DNA from: Brienomyrus brachyistius | Taxonomy: Eukaryota; Chordata; Actinopteri; Osteoglossiformes; Mormyridae | Assembly (NCBI RefSeq): GCF_023856365.1 | Contig: NC_064549.1 | Span: forward strand, 10,371,608 to 10,435,607 | Length of the DNA: 64,000 nt | Direction of reading: 5' to 3' | Part shown: one piece after another, positions 41,723-54,042 of the stretch | Position numbering within the stretch: the stretch's first letter is position 1 | Layout of the letters: every line of letters starts with the position of its first letter | Notes under the pieces: generated by a model | Seen by the model: only the letters and a program-made list of their open reading frames with translations | Databases searched by the model: none | Told to the model about the DNA's origin: nothing | Position numbers and translations under genes: made by a program

Positions 41723-43896
41723 ATTAATGCGGCTGGGCAGGAAGCCTCCCAGCTACGGCGTCCCTGGGTGCTTTACTGGAAAGCACGCGTACTGCACCCA
41801 CAGATCCGTGCACGGTGTTGATTTAAAAAAAGAAGTTATCAGTCCGGATCCTGCGCATGCATGGTACACGTCAGTGAAAGCACACTCTGTATTTACGATT
41901 ACACTTTCAGAGTAGCTGCCCACGTGGTCCATACAATTTCTTTCTATATTTTTTATATTATAGTAGCATGCTGTACTCCGTGATGATGTGTGTCGTTGGG
42001 AGACAGATCACATCAACCGATCTCCGATGCATGTAATTCATTCCAAACCTGCCTCTTTGGCTTGTTTCTGCTTTAAACCAGGATATGAGGTAATCGATTG
42101 CCGAGTGAGAGTTTGGCCGAAAAGGCGAGATAATCTTCCCACTGTTAGACCACGTCGGAAGGTTTTTTTTTAAGTTGCTCTGCAGCGTTTCCGTAACGGG
42201 GCAAAAGTGACTGGCCAGCATCGAGTTTATTCGGGACTCCCTGCTATTTTAAAGAGAGTAGTTAAAAAATACTGCTCTGTAAAAATCAAGGTAACACGGC
42301 GCATGTCGTTCCGCCGCGATTTTACTATAGGCTATAAAAAGCAACGACTTTTGTCTACTGAGTAGATATACTGACATATAAAAGACATCTTCAAATTAAG
42401 GCACAATCACACCTAATGTTAATATGAAAGAAAAAAAACATGATAAATTACTACACGTAAAACCAGACTGGTCAATACATTCACTTCTCCGTGTTCAACC
42501 CCCAGACCGTATCTGCATCCCTTTCTGGCATATTGGTCTCGTAGAGTTTTGAACATGACATTGTAAAAACCAATCAAGGGAAAAAAGAGTGAATGATAAA
42601 TTAAAGAACAAAAAAACACGATCCAAACAGCATTAAATGACACCCGCAAACACTTCCCAATTAATCCAACTCCCACTTCCGTCTCGTTATACAGATGACG
42701 AACCAGCCCTCTCTTAAAGGGACAGGCACATTTCTCGGCTATTTCATATCGCCTGTCATAATAATCATTCATTATTGTTAAGGATAGTGCATGTTTGAAT
42801 TGAACAAGGGGTTTGAATATGATCCTATTTGACATTAACGCCACGCCCACAAAGCCAGATGGACGCCTGTCGTTACTAAAGGTGGGGTTTCAAGTGACCT
42901 TTGGGCAGGGTTGCCCGACCCTGGGAAACTTACATTCCTAAATTTTTCCAAAAGCAACGCAACATGACCAAAAATCAGGCGAGATGTATCGGTGGTACAT
43001 TGCTTTTCTGATAATGTAGAAGCAATTCTGAACGATACCGATAAAAGTACAGTAAGTTTTGCTGTACTGCGTAATTCTGAAATCTGAGAAAATATGAATC
43101 GTAATATATCTACTGCTGATGGCATTAACTTAGCACCAGGCTTGTGTGCAGGCTTGCAGTAAATGTATAACATTATTTAGCAATCGCTTTGCTTAAATTT
43201 TGAGGGACAGATAGCAGGTCAGCCAGCATCTAGCACGTTGCTGAAGTGCCCAATAGCGGTATCATTACTGCACCAACCAAAGGATTCGATCCCGTGACCT
43301 TCCAAATTCATGTTTTTAAATACCTCACCTAAATAAACTTCATTTACTACAATAATCAATTATCAATAATCAGAAACCGTGAGTGTCAGGTCAGATGCGT
43401 GAGAGTCGGCAACCCTGTGATAAAGCAGCATGGCAAAGAAACACCTTATCTTATAGAAAGTGTCTTTGGCTACGAAGGCTAGCTGCATGGCAACGGTGAC
43501 AACCAATGACGTGCCGCTTGAGCTGCGAGGCGTCCATTCAGGCAGAGCCTGGCGCTCGCGGACAGCGAGTGCGCGTCCGCGAGCACTGTCCGTCACACGA
43601 GACGAGGCAAGTTAAGCACTTTCAAGCGGCTCAGGTATTACATACATTTTTAATATAGCAAATTACTTAACGACGAGTTTTTATACCAGTTCGTTCCTTA
43701 AAGTGTAGCACACACACACACACACATATATATATATTTTAAAATAAATTATTATTGTTATTTGTGTTATTTTCATAATGAAAAAGTGGTAGTGTACCTG
43801 CATTGTATGAATGTTTCAGCTTTGCCAGGAAATAGTGATAGTAACCTGTTAAAAGTTTATGTATAGTCACTTTATAAAGTTTATGTATAGTCATAG

Positions 43897-43968
<72 letters not shown>

Positions 43969-44561
43969 CTATGTATTGTATTGTATAGGTCAATTTCATA
44001 TTTTGTTGTATATTTTTATATATGGTTTGTTAATTTGCCCAACTTGGTACATTCAAGTTGACCCTTTCTAAGAAAAGTGACTCCCAGGTCTCGTTTTGCA
44101 ATCAAAATCCTAGAATGTATAGAAAGTACATTGAATTGCGTGCAGGGCCGGGCTGGCCACCTGGCGTACCGGGGATTTTCCCAGTGGGCCTGTGACAGCG
44201 TTGGAGAAGTTACAAAAGTGATCCATTACAGACATGGGTGTAAAGTTCATTTCCAGAAAGTACTTTACACCTCTGTCTGTAATGATTACGTTTGATATTA
44301 GCTTGTCCGACGCTGGCCGATGGGTATGTGACCACCACCATCACCGGTCGGCAACATGTAGCGCACGGCAAAATTAAACTTGGGGAAACGGGGACACCAC
44401 GTGAAGTGCTTCATCATCCTAATATGGGTTTTAATGGGAAAATTAAGAGCCGATGGACAGCGAAAACCCGCGAATCCGCCCCCCCCCCTCTAAGTTGTCT
44501 TCGACCGGCGTTTGTCTTTCGTGCGTAGCTCATCAGCCCCCTCTAACGACAGAGAAAGGAT
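41723..44561. other. Intergenic region between qpctl and bhmg1 (divergent promoters)
   Basis: The two genes point away from each other, so both promoters lie here. Contents: a (TA)n array at 43899-43967, a dispersed repeat fragment near 43200-43300, a hairpin at 44223-44284 and CAGGGCCGGGCTGGCC at about 44145, which resembles a hAT-type terminus. No coding exon was recognised. Confidence 0.45.
43899..43967. repeat. (TA)n microsatellite
   Basis: About 68 bases of uninterrupted TA. Confidence 0.99.
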
Positions 44562-47500
44562 ATGGCGCCTAGGAGATCCCGACGAGGAGACCGAAGGTAC
44601 ATCCGCATGCCTCCTAAAATCACCGCGTGGCCGTAACTGGATTATTGGATGCAAATACGTTGATAAACAGCCCAATGCATATGAGCATCTTCCCGCAGGA
44701 AGGAAGAACGAGACCTTTGTGCCAGCCTGAAAGAGATCGCTGCTATGCTCCCCATCAGAGGCGCCATGCTCACCAAAGTACTTTGGACACTATTTCTGTA
44801 TCTGTCACCTATTTGCTTAGCGTCAGGGCTTTGAGATATGGTGCAGTTCCATGACTGGAGCTGGTTCTTTTGTCTAGATGACACATGACTTGGAACCCCC
44901 CTCATCCACCACTCCCACTTCTCCACCATTCAGTCCCATCTGGCCTTTCTCTCCCCAACAGAAGGAAACACTGGCCCATGTGCTGCGTTACCTGGACTTC
45001 CTCTGGAGCCACATACAGAAGCTACAGGCTCACCTGCCATCCCACTGCCTCCCCAAGGCTCATGGCACAGGTGATGGGAGCTGCATTTCAGGCACAGATC
45101 TTAGCGATGTGGCACGGAATACCAAGGCCCCGATGGTCTGCCCTTATTTGCTGACCTGACCTTGTCTGCACATGTTTGTCTGATTGCAGTTCGTGGGGAT
45201 TCTGACTCAGGTGAGAGCATCCTTTCAGAGACGAATGCAGAACTACGTCCACCCGCTAACTGCCACCGAGCCCAACTTAAGCACACATGTGGCAAGCCTC
45301 ACAAGCCCCCTCTCAACATAGGTAAGAGCCAAACTGCTTTGAAAGTGCAATGATTTGTAAATAGAACTGTCCTTTTTTGTTCTAGCATATATATATATAT
45401 ATGTTTTCTATACTAATCACAGTATAGCTTATGACTAAGACTTATTTCTACATATCAGTTTACCTTATATTATTAGAACATTAGTAGCACATTTAGTTAC
45501 AATGTAGTGGTTCTCTTTTGGCTTGTGTGTTGTGTAACAAAGTATATACATATGAATCAAGTTACGTTGCTTAATTGTCATTTCTCACATGTGAAACGAA
45601 ACTGCGTTTCTATGGAGCAGTATACGGTCAGAAAAAGGAACAGTTGAGAACAAACAGCGAACAGTACATACTGGGGAAGAATAAGGAGAGAATAAAATGT
45701 ACATCAGGAAATAAAAGAGTTAACAGAAATCAGTGTAGTGTAAATGAGCACTTACAGTATCAGTGTTTATGAGGTCGGTGGGAAGTCTGATAGCTTGAGG
45801 GGAAAAAAACTGCTGCAGACCCTGGTGGAGGTGGGCAGAATGTTTCGGAACCTTTTTCCAGATGGAAGGGGGGGGGGGTGAACAGGCTATACGATGGGAG
45901 GAGAGGGTAATGTGTGAAGGAGTGGACTCTGTTGCTGCGGCGTTACTTGTATATGTGGTAGGTAGGGAGGTTCCCATGATATCTCTGCTGTCCTCACTAT
46001 TCGCTGGAGGGACTTGCGGACTGAGGCTGTGCAGTTTCCATACCAGCAGGATGCTGTCTATAGTTCCTCCGTGAAAAGCTATGTGAGGATTTTTCACGCA
46101 TGCACTGCTAAAATCAACGTGGAAGCATTGTGTTCCGTTTTGTACTGGCAAGTAACTTTTGAAATACAAATGCTAGAGTTATGGGCAGATGTGCAAGACA
46201 AGCAAAGGAGACACTACATGTTGGAGACAAATGAGAGCGTCAGTGAAGACGATGATGCCACTGACATCCAATCGGTGAAGAGTGGATGCAGTGATTGGGC
46301 AGAGCGCCGATCTGTTTATGAAGAGGCACAACCAGTGCAGGACAGTGACTCTCTGCCGAGCTCTCTGGACTCAGGATTCAGTCTCAGCCAGCTGGTGACA
46401 CAGACTGTTCCACACAGAGGTGAGACCGTCATCCATTTATGGCTCAGTCTTGTGAATTTTGGTGGTTCAAGTCAGAATTTTAAAATGAATCCTTCTGTCA
46501 AAAAATTCAGGCCAGGGCCTGGAAAAAGAGGCTGAAAAACATATTTGTGACCACTGTGAAGCCCACACAGGCAGCGAAGAGGACAGCTTCCTAGACTCTC
46601 CATTGTCCGGGTAAGTGCTGGCACCATTTCTGTTGTTGCATCTGGCTTTTACGCTAAAGCAAATGCTGTTTCATACAACATGCTTTTGAGGCACAGACTT
46701 CATAACATAAATTTCATTTTCAGACACATAAGGTGGAGGATTTTCCTGTATTATGACATCAGCCTTATAGTATTTATCTCAACCTTCTCAATAAGTTTCT
46801 CAATTTGCTCTAAAAACAAACTTGCCTGAGCTTCTCAGATCATCTAAAGCCTCTTTTGTTTTTGCATTAAATGTGACAAATTTGTTCCGAACTTTTTTGT
46901 CATGGTTGCTGTGTGCTGGTCCCATGTTGTCCTCTGTGTACGTCACAGGACTGAAGGAATTCTCCTGAAGGACCACATGCTGGGGTCAACCACCTCAGTG
47001 CATAAGAAGCACCCTCCTACCATAGGGTCTTCACTTGAATGGACATCCCCGTTGGCTCTGTTCCCAGTCTCTGACACTCAAGAGAGTCTGAATATCAGCC
47101 CCTCCCTCCTCAACTCTCCTTCCCGGGGCGTCACCAGCCACCTGCTGCCTGAAGGGCAAGATTACTTGCAAGGTGTGTGAAAAGCATCCACTCGCACAAA
47201 GACATTTAGACACACAATGGGTTTTCTATTTTATTTTTTTTTACAGGAAACCTACCATTTTTTTTTCTTGCAGCACTATTTGAAGATGTCTGGGTCAGCC
47301 CCAAAGCCAGCCCTGCCAAAGCTCCCAGCTCGCCGGAACGTTCCCTGGATGATCCGGTAGAGCACTCAGCAGCGTTTTCACAGAAGAGGAGGAAGCTCGA
47401 TGGTGAACAAGGCCGCTTTTGGCATGCCCTACTGTCGCCAATGACATCTCGATCCTACCCCAGGTCCTCCAGCTGAGGAATGGCGAAGAGCTGGATTCTC

Positions 47501-48118
47501 AGAGGGACGATGAAGACTCAAACTGGAGCCCTACCCAGCGGGGCCCTTCGTGGAAAAGATCCACCATCAGTAGGTGGCCAGGCAGCCACTCCAGGTTGAA
47601 AAAGAAATGCATCAACGGCTTCATCATGTTCTGTCGCGTCAACAGGAAGGTTTACCTGCGGTGAGGGTCTCTGGGAGACTTGTAGCCTCTTTAATCTCAG
47701 CCCCCAGCCACACAGTCATCTGTAACAAAAACTCTCTCTTGGCATGTATCTAAACAGCTGCCATCCTGGCACCCCGTCCACTGTGGTCACGAAGGAGCTG
47801 GCGAATCTGTGGCACATCATGCCCAAGCAGGAGAAGCGCGTGTACAGGTCTGCAGATCATGTTCAAAAGCAGCACAGACTCGTTAAAGAGCGTGAAATGG
47901 TGTAAGTTGACCCAAAATGTTTTTTGTTCCGTAGCATGAAGGCTCGCCGCTTTAGCTGCCAGCAGAATCGCAATGTGAAGCTGAAGGGTGAGGTGGAAGG
48001 GGAGGAAGATGTTGTCCCAAGCCCTCTACACACACTGCTGGCTCACAGGGACTACACTGCAGCCAGAGCAATGCTCCAAAGGCACTCTCACACGCTGAGC
48101 TGCACAGAGAACATTTAA
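44562..48118 (+). CDS. bhmg1: Basic helix-loop-helix and HMG-box protein BHMG1 (MEIOSIN)
   Basis: Eleven exons: 44562-44596, 44699-44777, 44962-45070, 45190-45321, about 46177-46419, 46511-46610, 46949-47172, 47274-47402, about 47489-47660, 47758-47847 and 47935-48118, giving about 498 residues. MEIOSIN pairs with STRA8 in mouse germ cells to switch on meiotic genes. Seen: a basic start (MAPRRSRRGDRRKEERD), helix-loop-helix (LKEIAAMLP ... KETLAHVLRYLDFLWSHI), an acidic/Ser-rich middle with a nuclear-signal-like QKRRKL, and a C-terminal HMG box (CINGFIMFCRVNRK, VVTKELANLWHIMPKQEKRV). An in-frame stop precedes the chosen ATG. Two boundaries are uncertain: the 5' end of exon 5 (46153 is also in phase) and of exon 9, where the best-looking acceptor after CCCCAG would bring in a stop and 47489 is the phase-compatible choice. 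Its position between qpctl and six5 homologues matches human BHMG1. Confidence 0.88.
45650..46080 (+). mobile_element. Non-LTR retroelement fragment (Rex-like 3' region)
   Basis: Contains GGTGGGAAGTCTGATAGCTT, a CAGATGGAAGG-type stretch, GAACAGGCTATACGATGGGA, GACTGAGGCTGTGCAGTTTC and CATACCAGCAGGATGCTGTC. This order recurs in many fish genomes and is often attributed to Rex1/Babar-type LINEs. Family naming is from memory. It sits directly before exon 5 of bhmg1. Confidence 0.5.
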
Positions 48119-51100
48119 CTCCCGCTCAGTGTGGAATTACCCACAATGCACAAGTGCTCGTGTAAATGCCAATACTAAAAATCTGTCCATCAAGCAATAA
48201 TCATTTTAAACAGTAAACATTAAATAAAAAAATGAAAATACTGCAGATAAAAGCAGGTGGCACATATTTTTAAAAACTCAGTGACCAATCCCTAGCGCAC
48301 TAGAAGTACAAGTTTAACCTGTGAATTTAGTCTGTCAATCCATGTCTCTCTCTGCCTAAATGGAATTTGACTAAATTCTTAGAACATTATTGGAAGTGAA
48401 AAATGAAGAGTACATTTTTCGTGAGACTAAAACTAGGGTGAGTTGAGTGTAAGGATTCTGTGGAGTTGTTTTAGAATTATTTGTTAAATTAATTGATATT
48501 GTAATTTAGGGTAGAAGCCATAGCCCTGCATTTTTGTGCCTATGGTACTTCTTTGTAAATTCTATTCTTTGTGACGGTTTATTGTGTTGTGTTATTTTGC
48601 TGCTCTACTCTGTGCCACTTGCTAGTTATTTGTAAATGTTCTAGCTGAACAACAGAGTTTGGGAAGATTCTGTGGATTTGTCTATTCTGCATAAAATACA
48701 GTGGTTTGTGTGATTTTAATAGTATCTGAAATGTTACCATTTTCCTCAATAAAAGGTTTTGTTCAAAAATACTGCTGCTGTTAGAGTTGGGACGCTTGGG
48801 ATTGTGCAGTGGCATTTTCATCCAGACCTTTAGTGTGGAATCTGTGTGATGGCGCAGTTACACCTTGAAGGACAGAGGGGGCAGTATCACCAACGGCAGT
48901 CACATTCTCACACCTGGCGTAATATCTCACGAGGAAGACAATATAAATGTCAGCAAATCAACAAATTATATGAGACATTTATTTTGTGTTCCCAGTACAT
49001 GTCCAAGGACAAAAAAAGATGAAAGAACAAACATACAAAAATCTACAAAAAAAAAAACTATGGTTACAAGTTAAATAAAACAGATTCCCACATTAGGAAA
49101 TATTTTTTCTTTTTAATATATTTTTCTTATAAAATAATGAAAACATAATTTACACTATTCAATATACACGCATTAAAACAACATCCAAAGAGATCAGCGG
49201 AAAGTTTTTGTCCACAGAATAGAATCCTGCTTCATGCAGAAAGTACCCGACATATAAATGAAGAGAAACTGAAAACACACCCGAAACATTAAAATCAGCT
49301 TTGTACAAAAAAATCTGACCATTTACAAAAAAAAAAAAAAAGTACCATCTAAATTTCGCTTTTTTCCTTTTTCACTTTGCAAAATCGCCAATGCGTTTCA
49401 AAAATAAATTATCAAAATATTACACATAATACAAATTACATACAATTTGACCATTTTTAAAATTTCCATTAATAATTGTTGCATGTGTAACATCAAAGCA
49501 TTAGAATATGGTAATTAGTATTTTAAACATGGACTTTTTTCCAACTTAAAAAAAAAATAAAAAATTTTCAGGAACACGAGGGGGAAAAAAAAAAACTTAA
49601 GACAATGATGGTGCGAACAATGAATCACAGCCTGCTTTTGCATTCTGATCCAACGTCTAAGCATAAACAGAATCCCTGCTTATATCACCCGTGACAAGAT
49701 TCCAGTTGCTTTGTGGCTGTGACAGTAATTACAGTACAAATGTGAGGACTTCAACCATACCGTCTGAAGATGGGTCATTAGAGACGTAGCAATTACATGA
49801 ATATATCGCTTTGTGGTGAGGAAAAATGACAGGAGGAGACCGACCGTCTGCCTGTGCGTTTGGAGAATATTTTTTTGAGTGGGTGATTTCAGTCAGGTAT
49901 AACCAAAAAAACAACCAAAAAACGAAAATAACCCTAATGGTCACAGAGTAGCATCTCTTGCACTTATCCAGTCATTGGCAACAGCTGTGGTACAGGTTTA
50001 CCCGTACACATTAACAATAAATAGAAATAAATAGTACGGTTTGTATTTGCAAGGCTCCTGAGAAATAACGGAGGATTCCAGTTGGTTCAGAGTACAGGTT
50101 TGTGGGGACACAGGGGTGGACTTTGTCAGCCGTGTTGAACAGTACTGAGCGACAAGAGTTCTGAGATGGGCCTGATCTGGAAAGGAGAGATGCTAACCCT
50201 GCCTTGGTATTGCACAAGCTCACAAGCGGCCTCAAAGTTAGCATAACAGTTCCGTTTTTTTGGTGGGGGGGGCTTACAACATTTTAATGTCAGTTTTAGC
50301 TTAGACTGCACTCAACCACCCTTTCCGTGACAAACAACTTAAATATCACAGACCCTGCCCCCCTCACCCGAATCGTATCGCAAATTCTCTGACAAATTGC
50401 TCAGAAAAATATATTTGTGTAGGAATATAAACTACGCATCTAGTCATAGAAATATAGTGTCTTTGAGTTCACTTAGTACACAGGTATTTGCTGGGAGGTA
50501 TTTAAATCTTAAGAAGTGTTAGAAGAGTCAATACACACCTAGCTAAATACAGTGTAGACTGTACAATCCGATACCACAGTATAGGATAAACTGTGGAGCG
50601 ACAGGTGATGTCACTTCCTGTTGCCAATTTACCTTTAAGTCGCCCGCAGGACGTCTACACGCACACGCCCACAAACACGATTTTGCAAGTACCGAAGAGT
50701 GCAATTCAAAACTGACAGCAAAATGGGTCCGACAAGTGAACAACATCGTCCGGAATTATTGCAAAAAACTGGTAACCATCCCATGACATATTCACTCATT
50801 AAATTCCAGTTTGCCGTGGCAGCAGGGATTACAGCCTGGATCCGTCGTGACCAGCAGTTTTGAGAGTTTACGGGCTGTATCTTCTTGGAGTTATTCATCT
50901 CGGTTGTTCGATTTCACGTGGCTGTTGGATTTTTGCTGAGTGGTGTGAGCGACAAGGTCGTCCGGCGTGCGGGAGATTTGGGCCCTTCTGAGTCCGTCCA
51001 TACAGATACAGAGTGTTACCCTCACACCTGATGGCAAGACCAACCACTGTGCATAGATACAAGTAATCATAAGTATTCACCGTACAGCATAAAAGATTCA

Positions 51101-52736
51101 GATATTTATCTAGCCCCTTAGTACTGAAAAAATTTATATGAAAGTAATGAATTTGAGTACACATCATTGCACATTTTCAATGTGCATCTTCAGCTAACAG
51201 AGGGATCGTTTACCTTGTGCTATTCAATGCTTTTTCTTTAGTGTCCTGCACCAACTCAGTCGTCGCATTACGCTGGCAGGACATATGCAATGCTGCATCA
51301 CATTGCCAAAATTTCGTAAGGGCAGTATTTATAAAACTGCCCCCCACGTAATGCAGTAGGACAACTCTGTCAGAAACCAATAGCATCTGTGCACTCAAAG
51401 GACCATGTTAATATCCCCCCGGTTATCAAAATGATATTTATACGAGGAGATCAAAGAACTTTACTGACCTCGAGCGTGAATGACGTAAACTTGGGTCATT
51501 TTAAGGGTGCGCCAGCTATCAGATGTGGATTTCGATTCCTTCGTTCTCTAATCCTGCGTGATCTTAGACTTTGGATATTCATCTGCTGTTTGACAGTTCT
51601 ATGCATTAGGTATAACATGCTACGCCTGTTTCAGAAGGTCATACAGCAGAGCAAAGACTATAGTACCGTTCCCGCTCGCACAGTGCCATGAATTCTCGTA
51701 AATGCTCTGCCACGCAGCATGGGAAATTGGTTCTTAGAAACTTGGCTATATTTAGTTAGTCCAGTCTCTCATTTACCAGCCTGGACATGAATGAGTACAT
51801 GCCTGCAAATGTTTTTTTTTTTTTTTTGGCTATTTTACTTCTTATAGACCTCTAGGGACAATGACCAACAGCTCGGTTTTTCATAAACGGCAAGGATTAG
51901 TGCTGACAGAGGATTAAATAAGACTTCTATATAATAAAAATCAACAGTAAGAGTGGAAAAAAAAACAACAATTGCAATAAAAAAATCTTGGACATATTCC
52001 GACAATACAAGCTGTTATGTGTTTCTATACATTTAAGACTTAGACAATAATAATATTAACTAAATATTGTACCTGTTCCAGTCAAAGCCAAGCTAACTCG
52101 GGTATATCACAGGGTAGCTGCCTCCATATATGCCCGCCCTGCTGCATCTCACACCGACCAGGACCTGGAAACGAGGGGCCTGGACGGTCTCTGTCCAAAT
52201 CAGGCAGGGCTGGAGATACTCTGTACAACCTCGATCTTTACAACATCGATCGGGTCAGACAAGTGAGGAGGTGCTTTTGGGGAAGAACTGGAAAGAGGAG
52301 GAACAGGGTAGTGTTTAACAGTCCCCCTTCCGCAGGTATCCCGGTGGTCTGCTCCACCCCTTTCGTTTAACTGCATCCAGCGAGTTTGCAGCAAACCTTC
52401 CTTTGGGGGGGGGGAGGGTGGGGTGAGGTGGGAGGGGTCTGGGTAGCGTAGCAGTACCTTAACGAGACATGATCGGGGGCAACACGTGACCAGACAGTGT
52501 GACCAATCGGGTCTCATTCATCGTACCACAATCTATACAGTTCCCCCATTCAAACAGCTTTATCCACTGTTACCATTTTTCTTCAAAAATTCAAGCCTGG
52601 GAAGAGTCCTATTCCTTTATGCCAGTTTTCCTGTCTTCCCTGCTTTTTCCAGTCCCTCCTTATCCACCTTTCCCTTCCACCTCTCACTAATGCCACACGC
52701 AGGGCCGGTGGAAGCTGGCCTGTCTCAGTGCCGATG
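48119..52736. other. 3' UTRs of the convergent bhmg1 and sipa1l3 genes
   Basis: The genes face each other. bhmg1 likely ends at one of two AATAAA-type sites (about 48222-48230 or 48746). The rest, about 49.0-52.7 kb, is AT-rich with A runs and no coding exon. It is best explained as a long sipa1l3 3' UTR plus spacer. Confidence 0.5.
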
Positions 52737-54003
52737 TCACTTCCTGTCTCCCTGGGCGGCAGTGAGCATCTGGCTGAACTTGCGAAGCTGCTCGCTGGCC
52801 GACAGTGACTCCTCCTGAAGCCGCTGGTTGTTCTCCCGCAGGTTGGCCATCTCTGCCAGCAGGGCCACCTTGTCCTGCTTCTCCTGGAGGACGAGACGAG
52901 GAACGCGCGTTAAAAATAATACGCAGGAACACAAGGTTCTTCTTCTCGACAGTGCTGGAACCGGAGAGGATGGGACTCACCTTCTCTAGATCGCAGTTTA
53001 GCTGCTTCAGCATCACCTCCAGGTGGTAGAGGCGGCCTGAAAGATCACTGGGGATTTCGTCACTGAAAAAACAGCCGTATGTGCCCATTAAGAGAACAGA
53101 TTTAGCACAGCTGGGCGAAAGAAGGAAAAAAAAAAACGAACCGCTACGTAAGGCTCAGTCGCTAAATCCAAGTTGCAGTACCAAATGCGACCACAAGATG
53201 GCACTTCAGCTGAATCGCGACACTGCAGAGCACTGCAGAGAAATCTTTGTCTCCATGTGGGTGAGAGAGAGCAGCTGTGCGTGGTCGTACATCTCACCAC
53301 TGGTATGCATGTGTGGGTGATGGGTGGTGTCGATAATGGTGTATGTTACCTGCCGAAGGTCGGTGTCGTGCGAGGGGTCTGGGCCGTATGAAAATGGATC
53401 GGGCTGGGGGCCAGTCGCAGGTCTGTGGCCCCCACTGGTGGCTCACTGAGGGAGAAGAGGGACACCGCCCTCTGCACTGTAATACACAACCCCCCCCAGG
53501 AAAAATGCATCGTAAGTACTGCCATCATTCATTTCAGTCACAGTGGAAACAATCTATAGCATACAGCATAGGTAGAAAAAGTGAGGGGGGTGGGGGGGTT
53601 TACACAGGGGCGGGGACAAAGATTTCCTTGTCTTCACAAGTGGCTTTTACAACCAGTGGTCCCTAAGGGAGAACTTTTACTGCAAAGCCCATCCAAAAGA
53701 CCCGTAACTGGGCCAAGGTGGTTTGTGAGCCCCAGGATTATGCATCAGCCAGGTAGATATATTAATGACAGGGTTTCCTTGAGTCTCTCCACCCGACGAG
53801 AGGGTGAAACGGGCCACAGGACGACTGACGGACGGCACACAGACAGAGGAGCTTTGTGAGCTCGCCAGTGAGACAAATCAGCTTCCTGCCTCCCAGGAGT
53901 GTCAGGTGACACCGCTGAGAGGGTGGACTGTGTGGACTCTGCGTTTAGCGATACCGAGACGTCCACCCACCAACTCTTTTGTAAATTAGACAGAGACACA
54001 AAT

Positions 54004-54042
<39 letters not shown>

